Program-made: the position numbers and the translations under genes | Assembly: GCA_964034945.1 (NCBI GenBank) | Contig: OZ035960.1 | Span: 45,859,002 to 45,923,001, forward strand | Length of the DNA stretch: 64,000 nucleotides | DNA from: Chrysopilus asiliformis | Lineage: Eukaryota; Arthropoda; Insecta; Diptera; Rhagionidae | Direction: 5' to 3' | Shown here: piece after piece, positions 43,911-54,822 of the stretch | Position numbering within the stretch: the first letter of the stretch is position 1 | How the letters are laid out: each line of letters begins with the position of its first letter | The notes under the pieces: model-generated | Seen by the model: the letters and a program-made list of their open reading frames with translations, nothing else | The model's database searches: none | What the model was told of the DNA's origin: nothing

Positions 43911-44471
43911 TCGGGTCTTTCAACAACGACATAACAATTTTATATTTAAATAAAACTCAGAATAATTGAGATATCGGGCTGAAATTTATTCCAGGTGTAG
44001 TGGACATGTTACATTTAAGTATGAAATTCGATGTCGTTTATATGGCCACCGCGAACACGTTTGCTGATTGATTCTTTGGAGCCAATTCTCCACCACTCTT
44101 CCACACATATCGGCCGGAACGTTGGCAATTTCGCGTTCGATATTGTTCCTGAGTTCCTCTAACGTTGCTGGCTTGTTGGCATAAACCAACGACTTAACAT
44201 AACCCCATAAAAAGAAATCCATCGGCATTAAATCGCATGAGCGAGGTGGCCATTCGACCGGACCATTTCTCGAGATTACACGATTGCGACCATCGACTCA
44301 GAATTTCGGTAGTAAGTTTTAATAATTTCCAAACGTTGCTCGTTAGTGAACTTCACCATGATAAAAATGTAAACCTTGACTGACGTTTTAGCATTGCCAG
44401 ATCATAAAAAAAGTTTTAGGGTGCGTTTTTATTAAAATACAAAATTGTTATGTCCTTGTTGAAAGACCCTT
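43911..44471 (-). mobile_element. Internally deleted mariner-type transposon
   Basis: 561 bp with about 40-bp inverted ends (GGGTCTTTCAACAACGACAT and its near complement) and TA flanks at 43909-43910 and 44472-44473. It retains only the two ends of a transposase gene on the minus strand, so it can move only if a relative supplies transposase. Confidence 0.85.
43986..44359 (-). pseudogene. Mariner-type transposase remnant (N and C termini joined)
   Basis: The gene starts at the ATG at 44359 with about 27 residues of an N-terminal helix-turn-helix (MVKFTNEQRLEIIKTYY...) that run into a stop near 44282. Shifted by one frame, the C-terminal part begins around 44290 with ISRNGPVEWPPRSCD. It includes the third catalytic Asp in SCDLMPMDFFLWG and ends at 43986. 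Most of the catalytic core, including the first two Asp residues, is deleted. The pseudogene shares its C-terminal pattern (FLWGYVKSLVY) with the remnant at 50757-51436. Confidence 0.82.
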
Positions 44472-44473
44472 TA

Positions 44474-45734
44474 TGACGTTATAACGCAATTTTGAAAAAA
44501 AGGCCAGAAAATCATTTCGTTTCTTCGTTACGTTACGATAACGTTGTCCATCTCTAGTTAAAATGTATATAAAATGGATACAATTGCATATACATTTTTT
44601 GAAATATTTGAACAAATAAAATTTTTGGTCATTCGCATCTCTGCTTATTAAAGTATTTATTGAGATCAAGCGTTATGTAATTGCAAACTTCTATTAAACT
44701 TTATTAAAGAAAATCTCAAAAAATCGTGGAGTAAGACAGCATCTTATCCATACAAAAAGCTATTAGATACGAATATTTCGACTACTTCTTTCTAACTTAT
44801 GTTCAACTGGATTTTAATGATGATGATCATGATTATAATGTAATAATGATCATTTGAATCCGTTAAATGAATGAATTATAAAGTAGCTTTGTGGGAAAAT
44901 AAAAAATTTTAAATGTTTCGCATTATGTTAAAAGAAGCCTTTCCCTACAATTCGCTCAGATCCGGCTTTCAATTGTCTGCATGTTCTGTTATTTCGATTT
45001 TTACATTGACGATCACGCACAAAACTCAATTTTTCTTAATCATGATATTATGCTATTTTAGCGTAAAAGATGTCGAGACCCTGACCCTGTCTATAATACT
45101 ATTCGTACAATATGTAAACGTTTCTCTTTAGCCTAAAGAGTATGGCCAAAAAGGGAATCACAAATTGAAATAAAATTCCAACACGACTCGCCATTGAAGG
45201 ACGATAATAGTTTTTTTTTCAATTAATATTAGTACAACCTATTAAATTTTACACACTTTCACGTGATGAACGATTTGTTAAGTTTTTGACGTTTCAATTA
45301 CAAAATAACGTTCATGCAATTATTTAAAAAAAACTTGTTCTGTTGAAAAATATTTTATGTTCAATACTAGATTCGCAAGATGACATTTCGCTTCAGTTTC
45401 GCTTATAAAAAAAAAGTATTTTTGGACTTATTGAGTAAAAATACATACAAAAAAAATTAGTAGGGTGACTACCTGTCCCGAATTTACTGGTACAGTATCC
45501 AGTGGTGTAGGAAAGAGGGCCGATTTTTCGACTTATTGAGATTTTGGGAGCGGCAATTTTTGATCCATGATACAAAAAGTCTAAATTTAAAGTGGATGGA
45601 AAGCGTGTTGATTGGACTTCACGTCGTCTGAGTATTTGGGGAGCGTCCTTGTTGAACTTAATATACTTTTATCTAAAAAAATTTCTCTTTCGGTATTTCA
45701 TAATTTCAGTTGCAGTTATTTCTAAAGCATGAAA
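44474..45734. other. Intergenic stretch without recognised gene
   Basis: A+T-rich, with no supported gene. Short frames at 44913-45131 and 45393-45575 have no recognisable motif. Parts around 45460-45620 look like eroded repeat DNA but could not be assigned. Confidence 0.5.
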
Positions 45735-46302
45735 CATAACAAAAGCTATAATTGCCAATCTGGCAATCATTGGAGACCCGTATGGTGATATTCGTATCAA
45801 AATTCGAACAGTTGTTTCAAAATTCCACTTTGAAGTCAAACTTTCCAAATAGATTTTTTAAAATTTATTCCAATCAGATTTTGATGTATGGGAGTTTTAT
45901 GTAGAATCATATCCTTCTTGGACTTTTTTGATAAGATGCACCGTTTTTGAGATATTTGCATAAAACGTTTTCGTTCGTATGGGGGGTACCCCCCCTAATG
46001 GTCCATTTTTGCCCATTAACGAACTTAGCCTCACATTTTACGAAAAACGAATCTGCGCAAAATTTCAAGTCTCTAGCTCAATCTGTGCGCCCGCAATCCG
46101 CGCCACAGACAGACAGACGGACAGACAGACAGACGGACAGACAGACGGACGGACGGACAGACGGACGGACATGCTAAATTCAACTTTTTTCATCATTCTA
46201 AACACACTGGTGTAATTCATTTTTGTGTGCGATGACGAGATCTTGGCGTTACAAACGGTAAGGCAAAGTTAATATACCCTTTGGTTTCACCATACGGGTA
46301 TA
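45735..46302 (-). mobile_element. DINE-1/mini-me-like element, copy 2
   Basis: 568 bp, very similar to 40562-41146: the same 12-bp inverted pair ACCCGTATGGTG, the same ATTGCCA hairpin at one end and the same GACR/GTCY microsatellite (about 46104-46170), here with a different number and order of GACA and GACG units. It is flanked by A runs. Confidence 0.8.
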
Positions 46303-46660
46303 AAAAGCCCGAAAAATGAAGATATTTTTCGCAAAGAGAGTAGAAGCTCTAGATTTAAATCATTACGCTTCATGATGTTCAAAAATATTTCACCTGCGAA
46401 CAATATTTTTTTTTTATTGTCATATCAATATGTAATTTTTGTGTCTCTTAAGATGCCTGTCCACATGAGAGTAAATACGCGAGTAACTCTCAAAAACTCT
46501 CGAGAGTTACTCGCAGGAGGTTGTCCCTTTGAGAGTAAACTTCCGCGATTTTTCTATCGCGAGCTCTCAGCGAGTTTCTAGCGGAATGCATTTTCGCGAG
46601 AACTCTCCAGACCCTGTCCATTTGAAAGTGATGCACGACTGAAAGTGGAAAGTAATCGAA

Positions 46661-46780
46661 ATGTCATCGCACTACAGGAAGGTTGCAGCAGCTGTTATGG
46701 ATTATGGAGTTTACGTTGTATTTCTCCTTCGGAACACGAAAAGACAATTCCAATCTCGTCCAATGCTTTACATTTTTTAA
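46661..46780 (+). CDS. Short ORF inside element A (possible transposase exon)
   Basis: A 39-residue frame starting MSSHYRKVAAAVMDYG and ending with a basic, aromatic stretch before TAA. It lies in the part of element A that is missing from copy B, so it could be a leftover N-terminal exon of the parent transposase. I cannot show homology and it may be chance. Confidence 0.2.
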   Translation: MSSHYRKVAAAVMDYGVYVVFLLRNTKRQFQSRPMLYIF

Positions 46781-47088
46781 CACGATCGCGGTATTCGACA
46801 CATTTAACATTCCACAGAATTTCGTTCACTTCATATATTTAGTTCTATTAACTTTTTAATCGCCTCCGGTGACCAATATCTTAATTTTTTTGACATCTTG
46901 CTTTGGCGAGTTCTCGGGAGCTACTAGCGAAATTCAAACGCCGTTCGTATCTGGCGAGTTACTCTCCGAGAGTTCAGTGGAGGCTTGTCCACTAGAGAGT
47001 AGAAATACTTTTTACAGCTCGCAGAAACTAGCTCACGAGTTTTTGCGAGTTTCTGTGAGCGACTATCAGAGACGTGTCCATTTGCGAG

Positions 47089-47367
47089 CACGGCATACAG
47101 ACAACCAAGGTATGCTGTAAACTTTTGATAGTCAGGTGTGACGTCATTTGTGCCGACTTTTTTAATTAATTTTTATGTTTATTGATCACTATTTAATGCA
47201 ATCAGTCCACTAATTTACAAATATCTTATTTAGATCGCACAAAAAGTTAAATAATCATCCACAAAACAAGATTCCTTCTGCACTTGACGAACTAATCGGC
47301 ACAAGTGACGTAGCAACGAAATGTCAGATTTGAGTTTACAGCATACCTTGGTTGTCTGTATGCCGTG
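47089..47367. mobile_element. Nested MITE with 8-bp target duplication
   Basis: 279 bp starting CACGGCATACAGACAACCAA and ending with its reverse complement; the inverted ends are about 34 bp. The host sequence TTTGCGAG is duplicated at 47081-47088 and 47368-47375. CA...TG ends with an 8-bp duplication fit the hAT superfamily. It interrupts element A and is therefore younger. Confidence 0.85.
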
Positions 47368-47435
47368 TTTGCGAGTACCTGCTATCGAGAGGTTCTCGCC
47401 GGCATTTACTCTCATAAATGACAGGCACCTTTAAG

Positions 47436-50240
47436 AAGTTGTTCATATGAAGTTTTCAAAAGTAGAAAGACAGACAATCCAACAAACATTCGCATAAATA
47501 TTTACGAAATTAAAATTTCTCTCATTCTAAACACATGACTGTAAAAAAATTGGAACCAAATGTTTTATTTGAATTTTATTTAATTATGTTTAAATATCAC
47601 TTCTGAAGAATTCAATAAGAAACGTAACTATGTTCTTTCTAACGAAGTTATAAAACCGATACAGTAGGTACCCATCGTTATTCATTTTTGAATGCAAATG
47701 AAAACTGGTTAACGACCTAAATTTATAACAAGTAAGCAATTCACGAATCTGCACTTTTCAGCTATAAAGAATTTCTGGGTCAAAATTGCAACTAAGAAAC
47801 AGGTTCTCTGTGATCACTTGATGTTCTCAAATAGTTGGTATTGCATTCAAATACCAACGATCGAAGTTCAAATCTTTGGAAGTTGAAAACCACAAAACCT
47901 AAATGCGATTTCCTTCGGGCTAAGAGTTTTCCCTTTTGTTTTTCTTATAATTTATTGAAACAACTTTCTGGTTATGGGTAGGAGCAATCACTTTAGTTCT
48001 TCGGTAGCTAACAACTCTCGTAAATTGTTTGCATTCGAAAAAGTCCTCAAGAGTTTTGCGATGATTTGCGTTTTCTTCGGTTGGAGTACTTTCTGCCACT
48101 TTGAAATATTTACCATCTTTAAATGGGAATTTATGATAGTTATTTCAGCGTTGGACATCGTCATCGAAAACAATTTAAAATTTCTCTCTGGATAGTATTT
48201 TTGAAAGCGATTCCACTTAACCCACGGTGGGTGGCTTATGTTTTTTAACACGGGTAAACACGAGTACCAATTTTGAAGATCAAACAAACATTTAACATTT
48301 TCCATTATTGTGTATAAAATTGATCCACGTGCGACAACATAACCGGTCATCATATATTTCTAACTTTCATTTTCTATCTATCAATTGATGGGTCAATCAA
48401 ATTTATTTTAAGGTAGCAATCAAACATTAATTTTTTTGGAATGTGCCCGCAGTATAAATATAAGCTCAATCAAAACCATTTGTTTCTGAATTATAAAAAT
48501 GTGATTGCAAAGTTTTGAAATGTTCATAATTTCAATTATTTAATGTCTTAATCATAGTACAATATACAAAAAATATCAGTTGAGATCAACATAAAACTTG
48601 CCCCTGCAATATTTAGTATCGGAAAAAATATGCAAAAAAAATTTTTTCAACATATCCCAAGAACCGTTAAAGATACGTAAAAACTGTTCAAGGAATAAAT
48701 GCAGGAAATTTTATTTTCTTTCAATTTAATTCAATGCATTTTTTCAAAAGTTTTCGAGAAAATCTCAAAAGATTTGTATTTTTTCAAAAAAAAAATTGTG
48801 TGTTTTACCACTGAACAATTACTATTATAGAATGGAAAGCTCTAACAAAATTTTTTGTGTTGGGAGCGTACATCCGAGGATTTCTATAGCTGTTACATGA
48901 CAGTGTACATTGAGCGATTTGGTGGTGTGTGGCAATATGGATTCTCATGTGTCACTTGAAATGAAAACAAATCAAAACAAAATCGGATAATGGAAATGTT
49001 TTATGGAGAATTTGATATTTCCATTAAATTAGTTATGTTGTTATGTGTTGAAAGGTGTTAAATTTAATTTAGTTTTAGTTTTTAATTGTTTTAAGGCCCG
49101 TTCATGTGCAATTCTGTCGCAAATTACTTGCAAACTAACGATTTTTCGACAAATTAATTTGATATCTTTTACCGTTCTCAAGTTATCTCAAATTTTGTAC
49201 GTTTTTGATATTTTTGAATAAACCAAGAATTTATTGGGAGGTCGTCTTAGGTTGACAACGCGACAGGGCTCTAGCGTAAATTACGCAGGGTCGTAGATTT
49301 TGTAGAAGAAAGTTTTGTGTTGACCACAACTGATATTTTTTTCTATTTTCTTGACAAATTCTGGTAAAAAATAATTTTATTTTTAAGTTTTCCGCATTTC
49401 GTGATTGATTGTCTACAAATAGTCTTCCTACCACCAATATTACTCACAATAACATTAGAATAGTCAACTATACCATATTTGCAGACTAGATTCATCAATC
49501 AGTTAATATTGCATCGCCCTAATTTATGATATTTTCATCGCATAATTCCTATCGAATTACCAGAAAAATAACTGAAATGGAAAGGATTGCTCAAAATGAT
49601 TTCATCTTCATCAGGTTTCAAATTCTCTGTTTAATTGGAAATAAAAAGTCAAGAAGGCAAGCAATAAGTAAATAAATTATCCATCTAATTGTTGGAATTG
49701 TTTTGAAACAATTGTAATAAGCCCTGCGGATTGCACTTGACGCTCGCTTTTTTTATTATCAACTTTCACCTTTGCCCATTACGTTTGGTTCACGGGGTAA
49801 ATTTGCGGGCGAAGATTTCAACTGCTGTTGCGTGTTCAGTTAATTATCAAAAGTTATTCGCCATTGTCTTTGGCTGATTTACAAAGACCTTGTGCTAAAT
49901 GAAAATAAATTAAGATATTTCAAGAAAATTCAACAAATTTCATTCATTCACTTTAATTAACATGGGGTGAATGTGTGTAAAAAATGTGTGTAAAAAACGA
50001 ATATTTTATGATTGCCAGTAGTTGATCTCTACATAATTCCCAAGGAGAAAGTTCAGAACTTTTAATTCACAACCTATGATGATTTTCAATGTGTAACTCT
50101 TATCAACGATTGAACATATGCACAGGTAAATTACGAAATCATAATATTTAAATAAAAATTGTCATTGGGATATCAATTCAGATATGCTTTTATTGGTGTG
50201 AGAAACAAACTTTATTAATCACGAAAAGCTGTCCACGTCT
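47436..50240. other. Intergenic stretch, one unassigned ORF
   Basis: 2.8 kb of A+T-rich DNA. A 121-residue frame on the minus strand is listed separately. No RNA gene, transposon end or repeat boundary could be supported in the remainder. Confidence 0.5.
47988..48353 (-). CDS. Unassigned 121-residue ORF
   Basis: Open from ATG (two Met codons, MMTGYVVARG) to stop with mixed composition and no low-complexity tract. No domain, signal peptide or clear membrane segment is visible, and no neighbouring exon could be joined. A frame of this length is expected about once by chance in 64 kb of such A+T-rich DNA, so confidence is low. Confidence 0.2.
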   Translation of the reverse strand: MMTGYVVARGSILYTIMENVKCLFDLQNWYSCLPVLKNISHPPWVKWNRFQKYYPERNFKLFSMTMSNAEITIINSHLKMVNISKWQKVLQPKKTQIIAKLLRTFSNANNLRELLATEELK

Positions 50241-50641
50241 AAATGGCACAATTAAATTGTATTTTTTGTGTTTTATTTACTAAAGATGGACTATGTTGTG
50301 GAGTAGAAAAAAATTTAAAAGCGGACAAACCTATTTTGGAAATCAAATTTTTTGAAAAAAATATTTTTTCCCTAGAGACAGGCATCAATTCTAAGTAAAA
50401 TTGTATTCCAAAAACTTTCAAATTGAGAACTTTTTTGATAGGATGCACCTTTTCCTAAAAAAATTGCAGAAAACTATACCACTTGCATGACGGATGGGAA
50501 ATAAGTGTTCCAATTGAATTTGACGTATAAAAATTTATATAAAAATACATTTTAAACACTTTCAGGTCAATCGGTTCCGCCGTTTTCACGTGAAAGAGGA
50601 ATAGACTGACAAATAGACACCAATTAATTTTTATATATAAG
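50241..50641. repeat. Eroded repeat related to the DINE-1-like core (tentative)
   Basis: It contains TTTTTTGATAGGATGCACC, close to the TTTTTTGATAAGATGCACC of the elements at 40.7 and 45.9 kb. Later it carries a GACTGACAAATAGACACC segment in place of the GACR run. The order of motifs is conserved but the ends are not recognisable. Confidence 0.4.
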
Positions 50642-50643
50642 TA

Positions 50644-51545
50644 AAGGGTGTTTTTTTTTGCTTAGATAGAACTTACGAAAGGGTTAACTGTCAAACGAGC
50701 TGTTATACTGCGCTCACTTTTTGACATTTATGATCAGTATACTCTGGCAAATCATCATGAATAGACTCACGCTTGAACAACGCTGCCAAATTATCCAAAT
50801 TTCCTTTGAAAATTAGTCGTATATTCGCGCCACTTATAAGCGAGGTTTTTTTAGCAAAATTTTGTTCAGAGATGAAGCTCATTTTTGCAAAATTGCCACA
50901 TATGGAGTTAGACCAATCCACAAGAGACCCTACAGACTCCATTACATCCAGAAAGATGCACCGTTTGGTGCGGTTTACGCGCTGGTGGCATCATCGGACC
51001 TTATTTCTTCAAAAATGAGGCCGAAGCTCGCGTTACGGTCAATGATTTTTTGTTTGAAAATATGGATGACATTGATCCGGACGAGATGTGGTTTCAACAG
51101 GATGGTGCTACGTGCCATACGGCGACCGCAACCATCGAATTATTGAAATAAAAATTTTTTTGCGATAACTTGATTTCGAGAAATGGACCTGTCAATTGGC
51201 CTCCAAGGTCGTGCGATTTGACACCTTTCGATTATTTCCTGTGGGGCTACGTGAAGTCACTGGTTTATACTGATAAACCAGCAACAATTGAAGCCTTGCA
51301 GGCCAACATTGTTCGTGTTATTCGTGACATACGGCCAGCATTGCTCGAAAAAGTGGCCCAAAATTGGACGTACAGAATGCGCTTTGTCAAGAACAGCCGC
51401 GGTGGCCATATGCCCGAAATCATTTTCAAATGTTAATTAATACCATGTATTGATCTTTCGAATAAATAAAAAAATTTGATTAAAATTTAATTTTTTGTAT
51501 TAGTTTTTAAAATTTTAAGTTCTATCGGGCTTAAAAAACATCCTT
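50644..51545 (+). mobile_element. Decayed mariner-type transposon
   Basis: 902 bp with inverted ends (AAGGGTGTTTTTTTTTGCTT and a partner ending GCTTAAAAAACATCCTT) and TA flanks at 50642-50643 and 51546-51547. It contains a broken transposase gene on the plus strand. Confidence 0.85.
50757..51436 (+). pseudogene. Mariner-type transposase pseudogene
   Basis: It begins MNRLTLEQRCQIIQISFEN at 50757, then is truncated and frameshifted. Further segments carry FRDEAHF (first catalytic Asp region), DEMWFQQDGATCH (second Asp), an in-frame TAA near 51149, and RSCDLTPFDYFLWG (third Asp). Reading through the stop, 37 residues separate the second and third Asp, a spacing like the DD37D (maT-type) branch. 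The C terminus is complete to the stop at 51436. A large N-terminal deletion, at least one frameshift and one nonsense codon make it inactive. Confidence 0.85.
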
Positions 51546-51547
51546 TA

Positions 51548-52717
51548 TAATAATCAATCACATTAAGGATCACACATTTGTATCGCCTTATAAATTATTG
51601 TGGCAGTGGTTTGTTTGGTTGTGTCAGCTCTATTTTTTATATTTGAGTTTTTCTGAAAATTAAGATCCTTTCACAATTCGAAAAAAAATTTCCACGAAAA
51701 ATATGCTCTACTATAATCAACTAATATTCATTGCAGTACATTTTAATATTAAAATTCAATTAGCAATTATGCTCACTTGACTCTTGGTTTAATGCCTATA
51801 TAGGAAAATCATTAAATATGAATAGCACGTTCTGCAAAAACTCCGATGTTATGCGGTCGTCAAGTAAATAAACAAGAAAATCAAGAAGTTTATTAATACA
51901 AAAGCCACTAGAATTTCATTAAAAAGGTTATTTCATTTGATTGACTTTCTCTAGTGTGCATCCAACTTGGTTTAATTATAATCTTTCACTTTGCTTATGC
52001 CTATTTCAAAAATATGCAAGTATATGAGACTCATTTAATTCCAAAGAATTCAATAAACAATCTGGTTTGGAAAAAAATTAGCTAATTTAGATACGCAAAC
52101 TACGACGCAACGTAAGTTAAACTTCTTAAGATTAGATGTTTTGATCCAATCCACTCATCTCAAAATCCCATCAAGTAAGGCTCAACTCCGACACGTCAAC
52201 ATAAACTTGAATTCTAGTTGAAAGTACACGTAGGTATAACAAAAATCAATTTACAGAAAAAAGAAACCTTTCGCTGATAGACCAAGACCTTGCATAGCCA
52301 ATTTGAATTATATTGAGTGTTATTTGAAATTTTAATTAAGTCAAAAGTTTACGGTACTCGTATTGCGGTTCAATTACAAACCCAAGGACTTTTTTAATCC
52401 GTCAAGTTCGTGCTTTCGGGATCATCATAATGGTTAGTATAGTGTGTTATTAAATTCGCGTGCGGCAATTTACCGTTTTACGTTTATGCCACACTATATA
52501 CTTTCAAGTATCAGACACTCGTCTTCGACATTAATTAGAATCTCCTCGAAAATGATGAGGGTTGGTTGGTTAAGAAAACCTCATCATCTTCATCTTGACT
52601 TGACCATAACATCACGTCAACTTTCACTCAAAGTTAATTTTTTTTTATTCAGAATAACGAAAAGACGCCGCAACTGACTTTTATCAGTAATTTCATTTTT
52701 TTGATTTGATAGAAATA
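51548..52717. other. Intergenic stretch without recognised gene
   Basis: A+T-rich DNA of 1.2 kb. The only sizeable frame (52444-52677) has no recognisable domain. Nothing further can be supported. Confidence 0.5.
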
Positions 52718-52936
52718 CAGTAATCCCTCCAACTGCGCGGTTAAGTTTTTAATACCAAAATTTCGAACTGCGCGGTAAAAATTTCGCAGCTGCGCGGTTT
52801 TTTTTTATAATTTCCGTTTAAAAAAACATGTTCCTAACCCCAAAATTTCATTCAAAAGTAGGGTTCACAGTGCACGGTTTCGGTTTGCGCGCTTTTTTTG
52901 TGGAACGTATCTACCGCGCAGTTGGAGGGATTACTG
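52718..52936. mobile_element. pogo/Tc1-like MITE with 24-bp inverted ends
   Basis: 219 bp starting CAGTAATCCCTCCAACTGCG and ending with the exact complement; the match continues to 24 bp. TA flanks lie at 52716-52717 and 52937-52938. CAGT...ACTG ends with a TA target suggest the pogo branch of Tc1/mariner. TGCGCGGT recurs three times in the left half, partly as AACTGCGCGG, possibly as subterminal binding sites. Confidence 0.88.
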
Positions 52937-53403
52937 TAGTATTTTCATTTTTTGATTTTATAGAAATTTCTTCAAATGTTGCAATTTTGTGTATTTTTTC
53001 GATGTGAATTCTACTCTCTACTGTCTGTTGCAGAGAATGCATTTTTTGGATGAATTTTTCAATAACTTTATTAATTTAGAATGGACAGTATTTTTTTATA
53101 AGTGTCCGACCTTTAGCACTTTTTGTCCCACTTGAGCCCCCCAAAAATCGTGCATAACTTTTTTAATTTTTGCCCTTTTTTTCTCAATTTTTTGCTTCAT
53201 GACACTTTAAATCAGTGGTTCCCAAAGTGGTCCCTACGGACCCCCAGGGGTCCCTGGGATCATCCAGGGGGTCCGTGGAAAATTAAAATTGATTTGGGGG
53301 TCCCTGAACAACGTCAGGGGGTCCGCGCAAGGTTTGATATAAAATAAAATAAATTGTGACACATTTTTATTAATATGGAAGTTAAAATAAATAACAGAAG
53401 CTG

Positions 53404-53709
53404 TTGATTGCTTTTCCGTCTTCCTATTTGGTAGAACGTAGATTCAGTGCCGTTATGAGCCTCATCACAAAAAAAAGAAACCGACTAGAAATTAGTACTC
53501 ATGAGGATTTGCGGTTGCTACTCACAAACATTGAGCCGAACATAAATACACTCATAACATCCCATCAGGTTCATCCAAGTCATTATTTTTTTTTGTATTT
53601 CAAAACAAAAGTTATAATTTCAAAAAATACTTCTTCAACAAAATGTTTAATTTATATTTTATTTTTACGTCACCATTTACCATTCAAGACATCAAAGTTA
53701 AATTTGTAA
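53404..53709 (+). pseudogene. hAT transposase C-terminal fragment
   Basis: About 60 residues (SSYLVERRFSAVMSLITKKR... to the region around NIEPNI) show the pattern of the hAT C-terminal dimerisation domain, in which an S/C-x-x-x-E-R-x-F-S core is followed by a conserved helix. The catalytic region and the BED-type finger are missing. The frame continues a little into noncoding sequence. It is a fossil and not a functional protein. Confidence 0.7.
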
Positions 53710-53771
53710 TTTTTCTATTAAACATTTATGTAGTTTTTCACCCAGGGTCCGTGGCAAGTTTTGACTATGAA

Positions 53772-54134
53772 CATAACAAAAGCTATAATTGCCAATCTGG
53801 CAATCATTGGAGACCCGTATGGTGATATTCGTATTAAAATTCGAACAATTGTATGAAAATTCCTCTTTGAAGTAAAACTTTTCAATAAGATTTTTTATTC
53901 CAATCGGATTTTAAGTTATGGGAGTTTTATGTAGAATCATATCCTAAAAAACTTTTGTTCTTGGACTTTTGTGATAAGATGCACCGTTTTTGAGATATTC
54001 ACAAAAAACGATTTCGTTCGTATGGGGGGTACCCCCCCTAATGGTCCATTTTTGCCCATTAACGAACTTAGCCTCGCATTTTACGTGCAAACTTTCCAGT
54101 CTCTAGCTCAATCCGTGCGCCCGCAATCCGCGCC

Positions 54135-54165
<31 letters not shown>

Positions 54166-54320
54166 GACAGACAGACAGACGGACGGACATGCAAAATTCA
54201 ATTTTTTTTATCATTCTAAACACACTGGTGTAATTCATTTTTTTGTGCGATGACGGGATTTTGGCGTTACAAACGGTAAGGCAAAGTTAATATACCCTTT
54301 GGTTTCACCATACGGGTATA
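53772..54320 (-). mobile_element. DINE-1/mini-me-like element, copy 3
   Basis: 549 bp of the same family as 40562-41146 and 45735-46302, with the same inverted pair, terminal hairpin and GACR microsatellite (about 54137-54187). Comparison with the uninterrupted hAT sequence just downstream shows it entered an A run (TTTGACTATGAA|AAGGGG), consistent with insertion between T residues on the other strand. Confidence 0.8.
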
Positions 54321-54594
54321 AAAAGGGGTCCGTGGGCAAGTTTTGACTATGAAAAGGGGTCCGTGGGCCAAAAGAGTTTGGGAACCACTGCTTTAAATGG
54401 TGCAGTAGTACTTGCTAAGGACTATAGAATATATTAATAATCACCCTATTTAAATAAATCGAACACACCTTGCCCAAGATACAAAAATCATCCTTCGAAA
54501 TACACTTCAAGTAATATTTTCATTTTTTTTCTGACGGACTTTTAGTTTTCAAGAGAATGAAGGAAACACTTTTTATCCCTGGGTTCTGGGCTGG

Positions 54595-54814
54595 AATCAT
54601 GTATCTCGACGCGTCTCTGTCTTTCGACTTCGACGCAGCTTTTGACTCTTGACTTCGCCATATCAGCAGCTTCAAATTTCCTGGAGTGACAGTCAGAACC
54701 ACGTTTCGATTCATAGTGACGATTCCGCGAAATTTCAAGCTGCAGATGTGGCGAAGTCAAGAATTAAAAGCTGCGTCGAAGTCGAAAGACAGAGACGCGT
54801 CGGAATACATGATT
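54595..54814. mobile_element. Foldback MITE rich in GACGCGTC
   Basis: Arms of about 87 bp at 54595-54681 and 54729-54814 are inverted complements, beginning AATCATGTATCTCGACGCGT on the left. The loop is about 47 bp. Its right end abuts the next element in the arrangement GGTGCCC-T-GGGCATC. Confidence 0.75.
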
Positions 54815-54822
54815 GGTGCCCT

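Larger units (their letters stand above)
46452..47431. mobile_element. Harbinger-like TIR element A, with a nested MITE
   Basis: Bounded by GATGCCTGTCCACATGAGAG and its near complement, with TAA on both sides (46449-46451, 47432-47434). A 3-bp TAA duplication is typical of PIF/Harbinger transposons. The interior is crowded with GCGAGT/ACTCTCG words and is interrupted at 47089-47367 by another MITE. A related copy in the opposite orientation lies at 62751-63159. Confidence 0.7.
53213..54390. mobile_element. hAT transposon remnant interrupted by a DINE-1-like element
   Basis: It begins CAGTGGTTCCCAAAG and ends TTTGGGAACCACTG, and is flanked by the 8-bp duplication CTTTAAAT (53205-53212 and 54391-54398), as expected for hAT elements. 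GGGGTCCGTGG words recur in both ends. A 549-bp DINE-1-like copy sits inside at 53772-54320, so the hAT element is the older insertion. Confidence 0.9.

Noticed and set aside
46869..47120. ORF resembling the one at 62872-63099, which might suggest a conserved protein
   Set aside because: Both lie in copies of the same TIR element, so the similarity comes from shared repeat DNA. The frames are broken and differ in extent.
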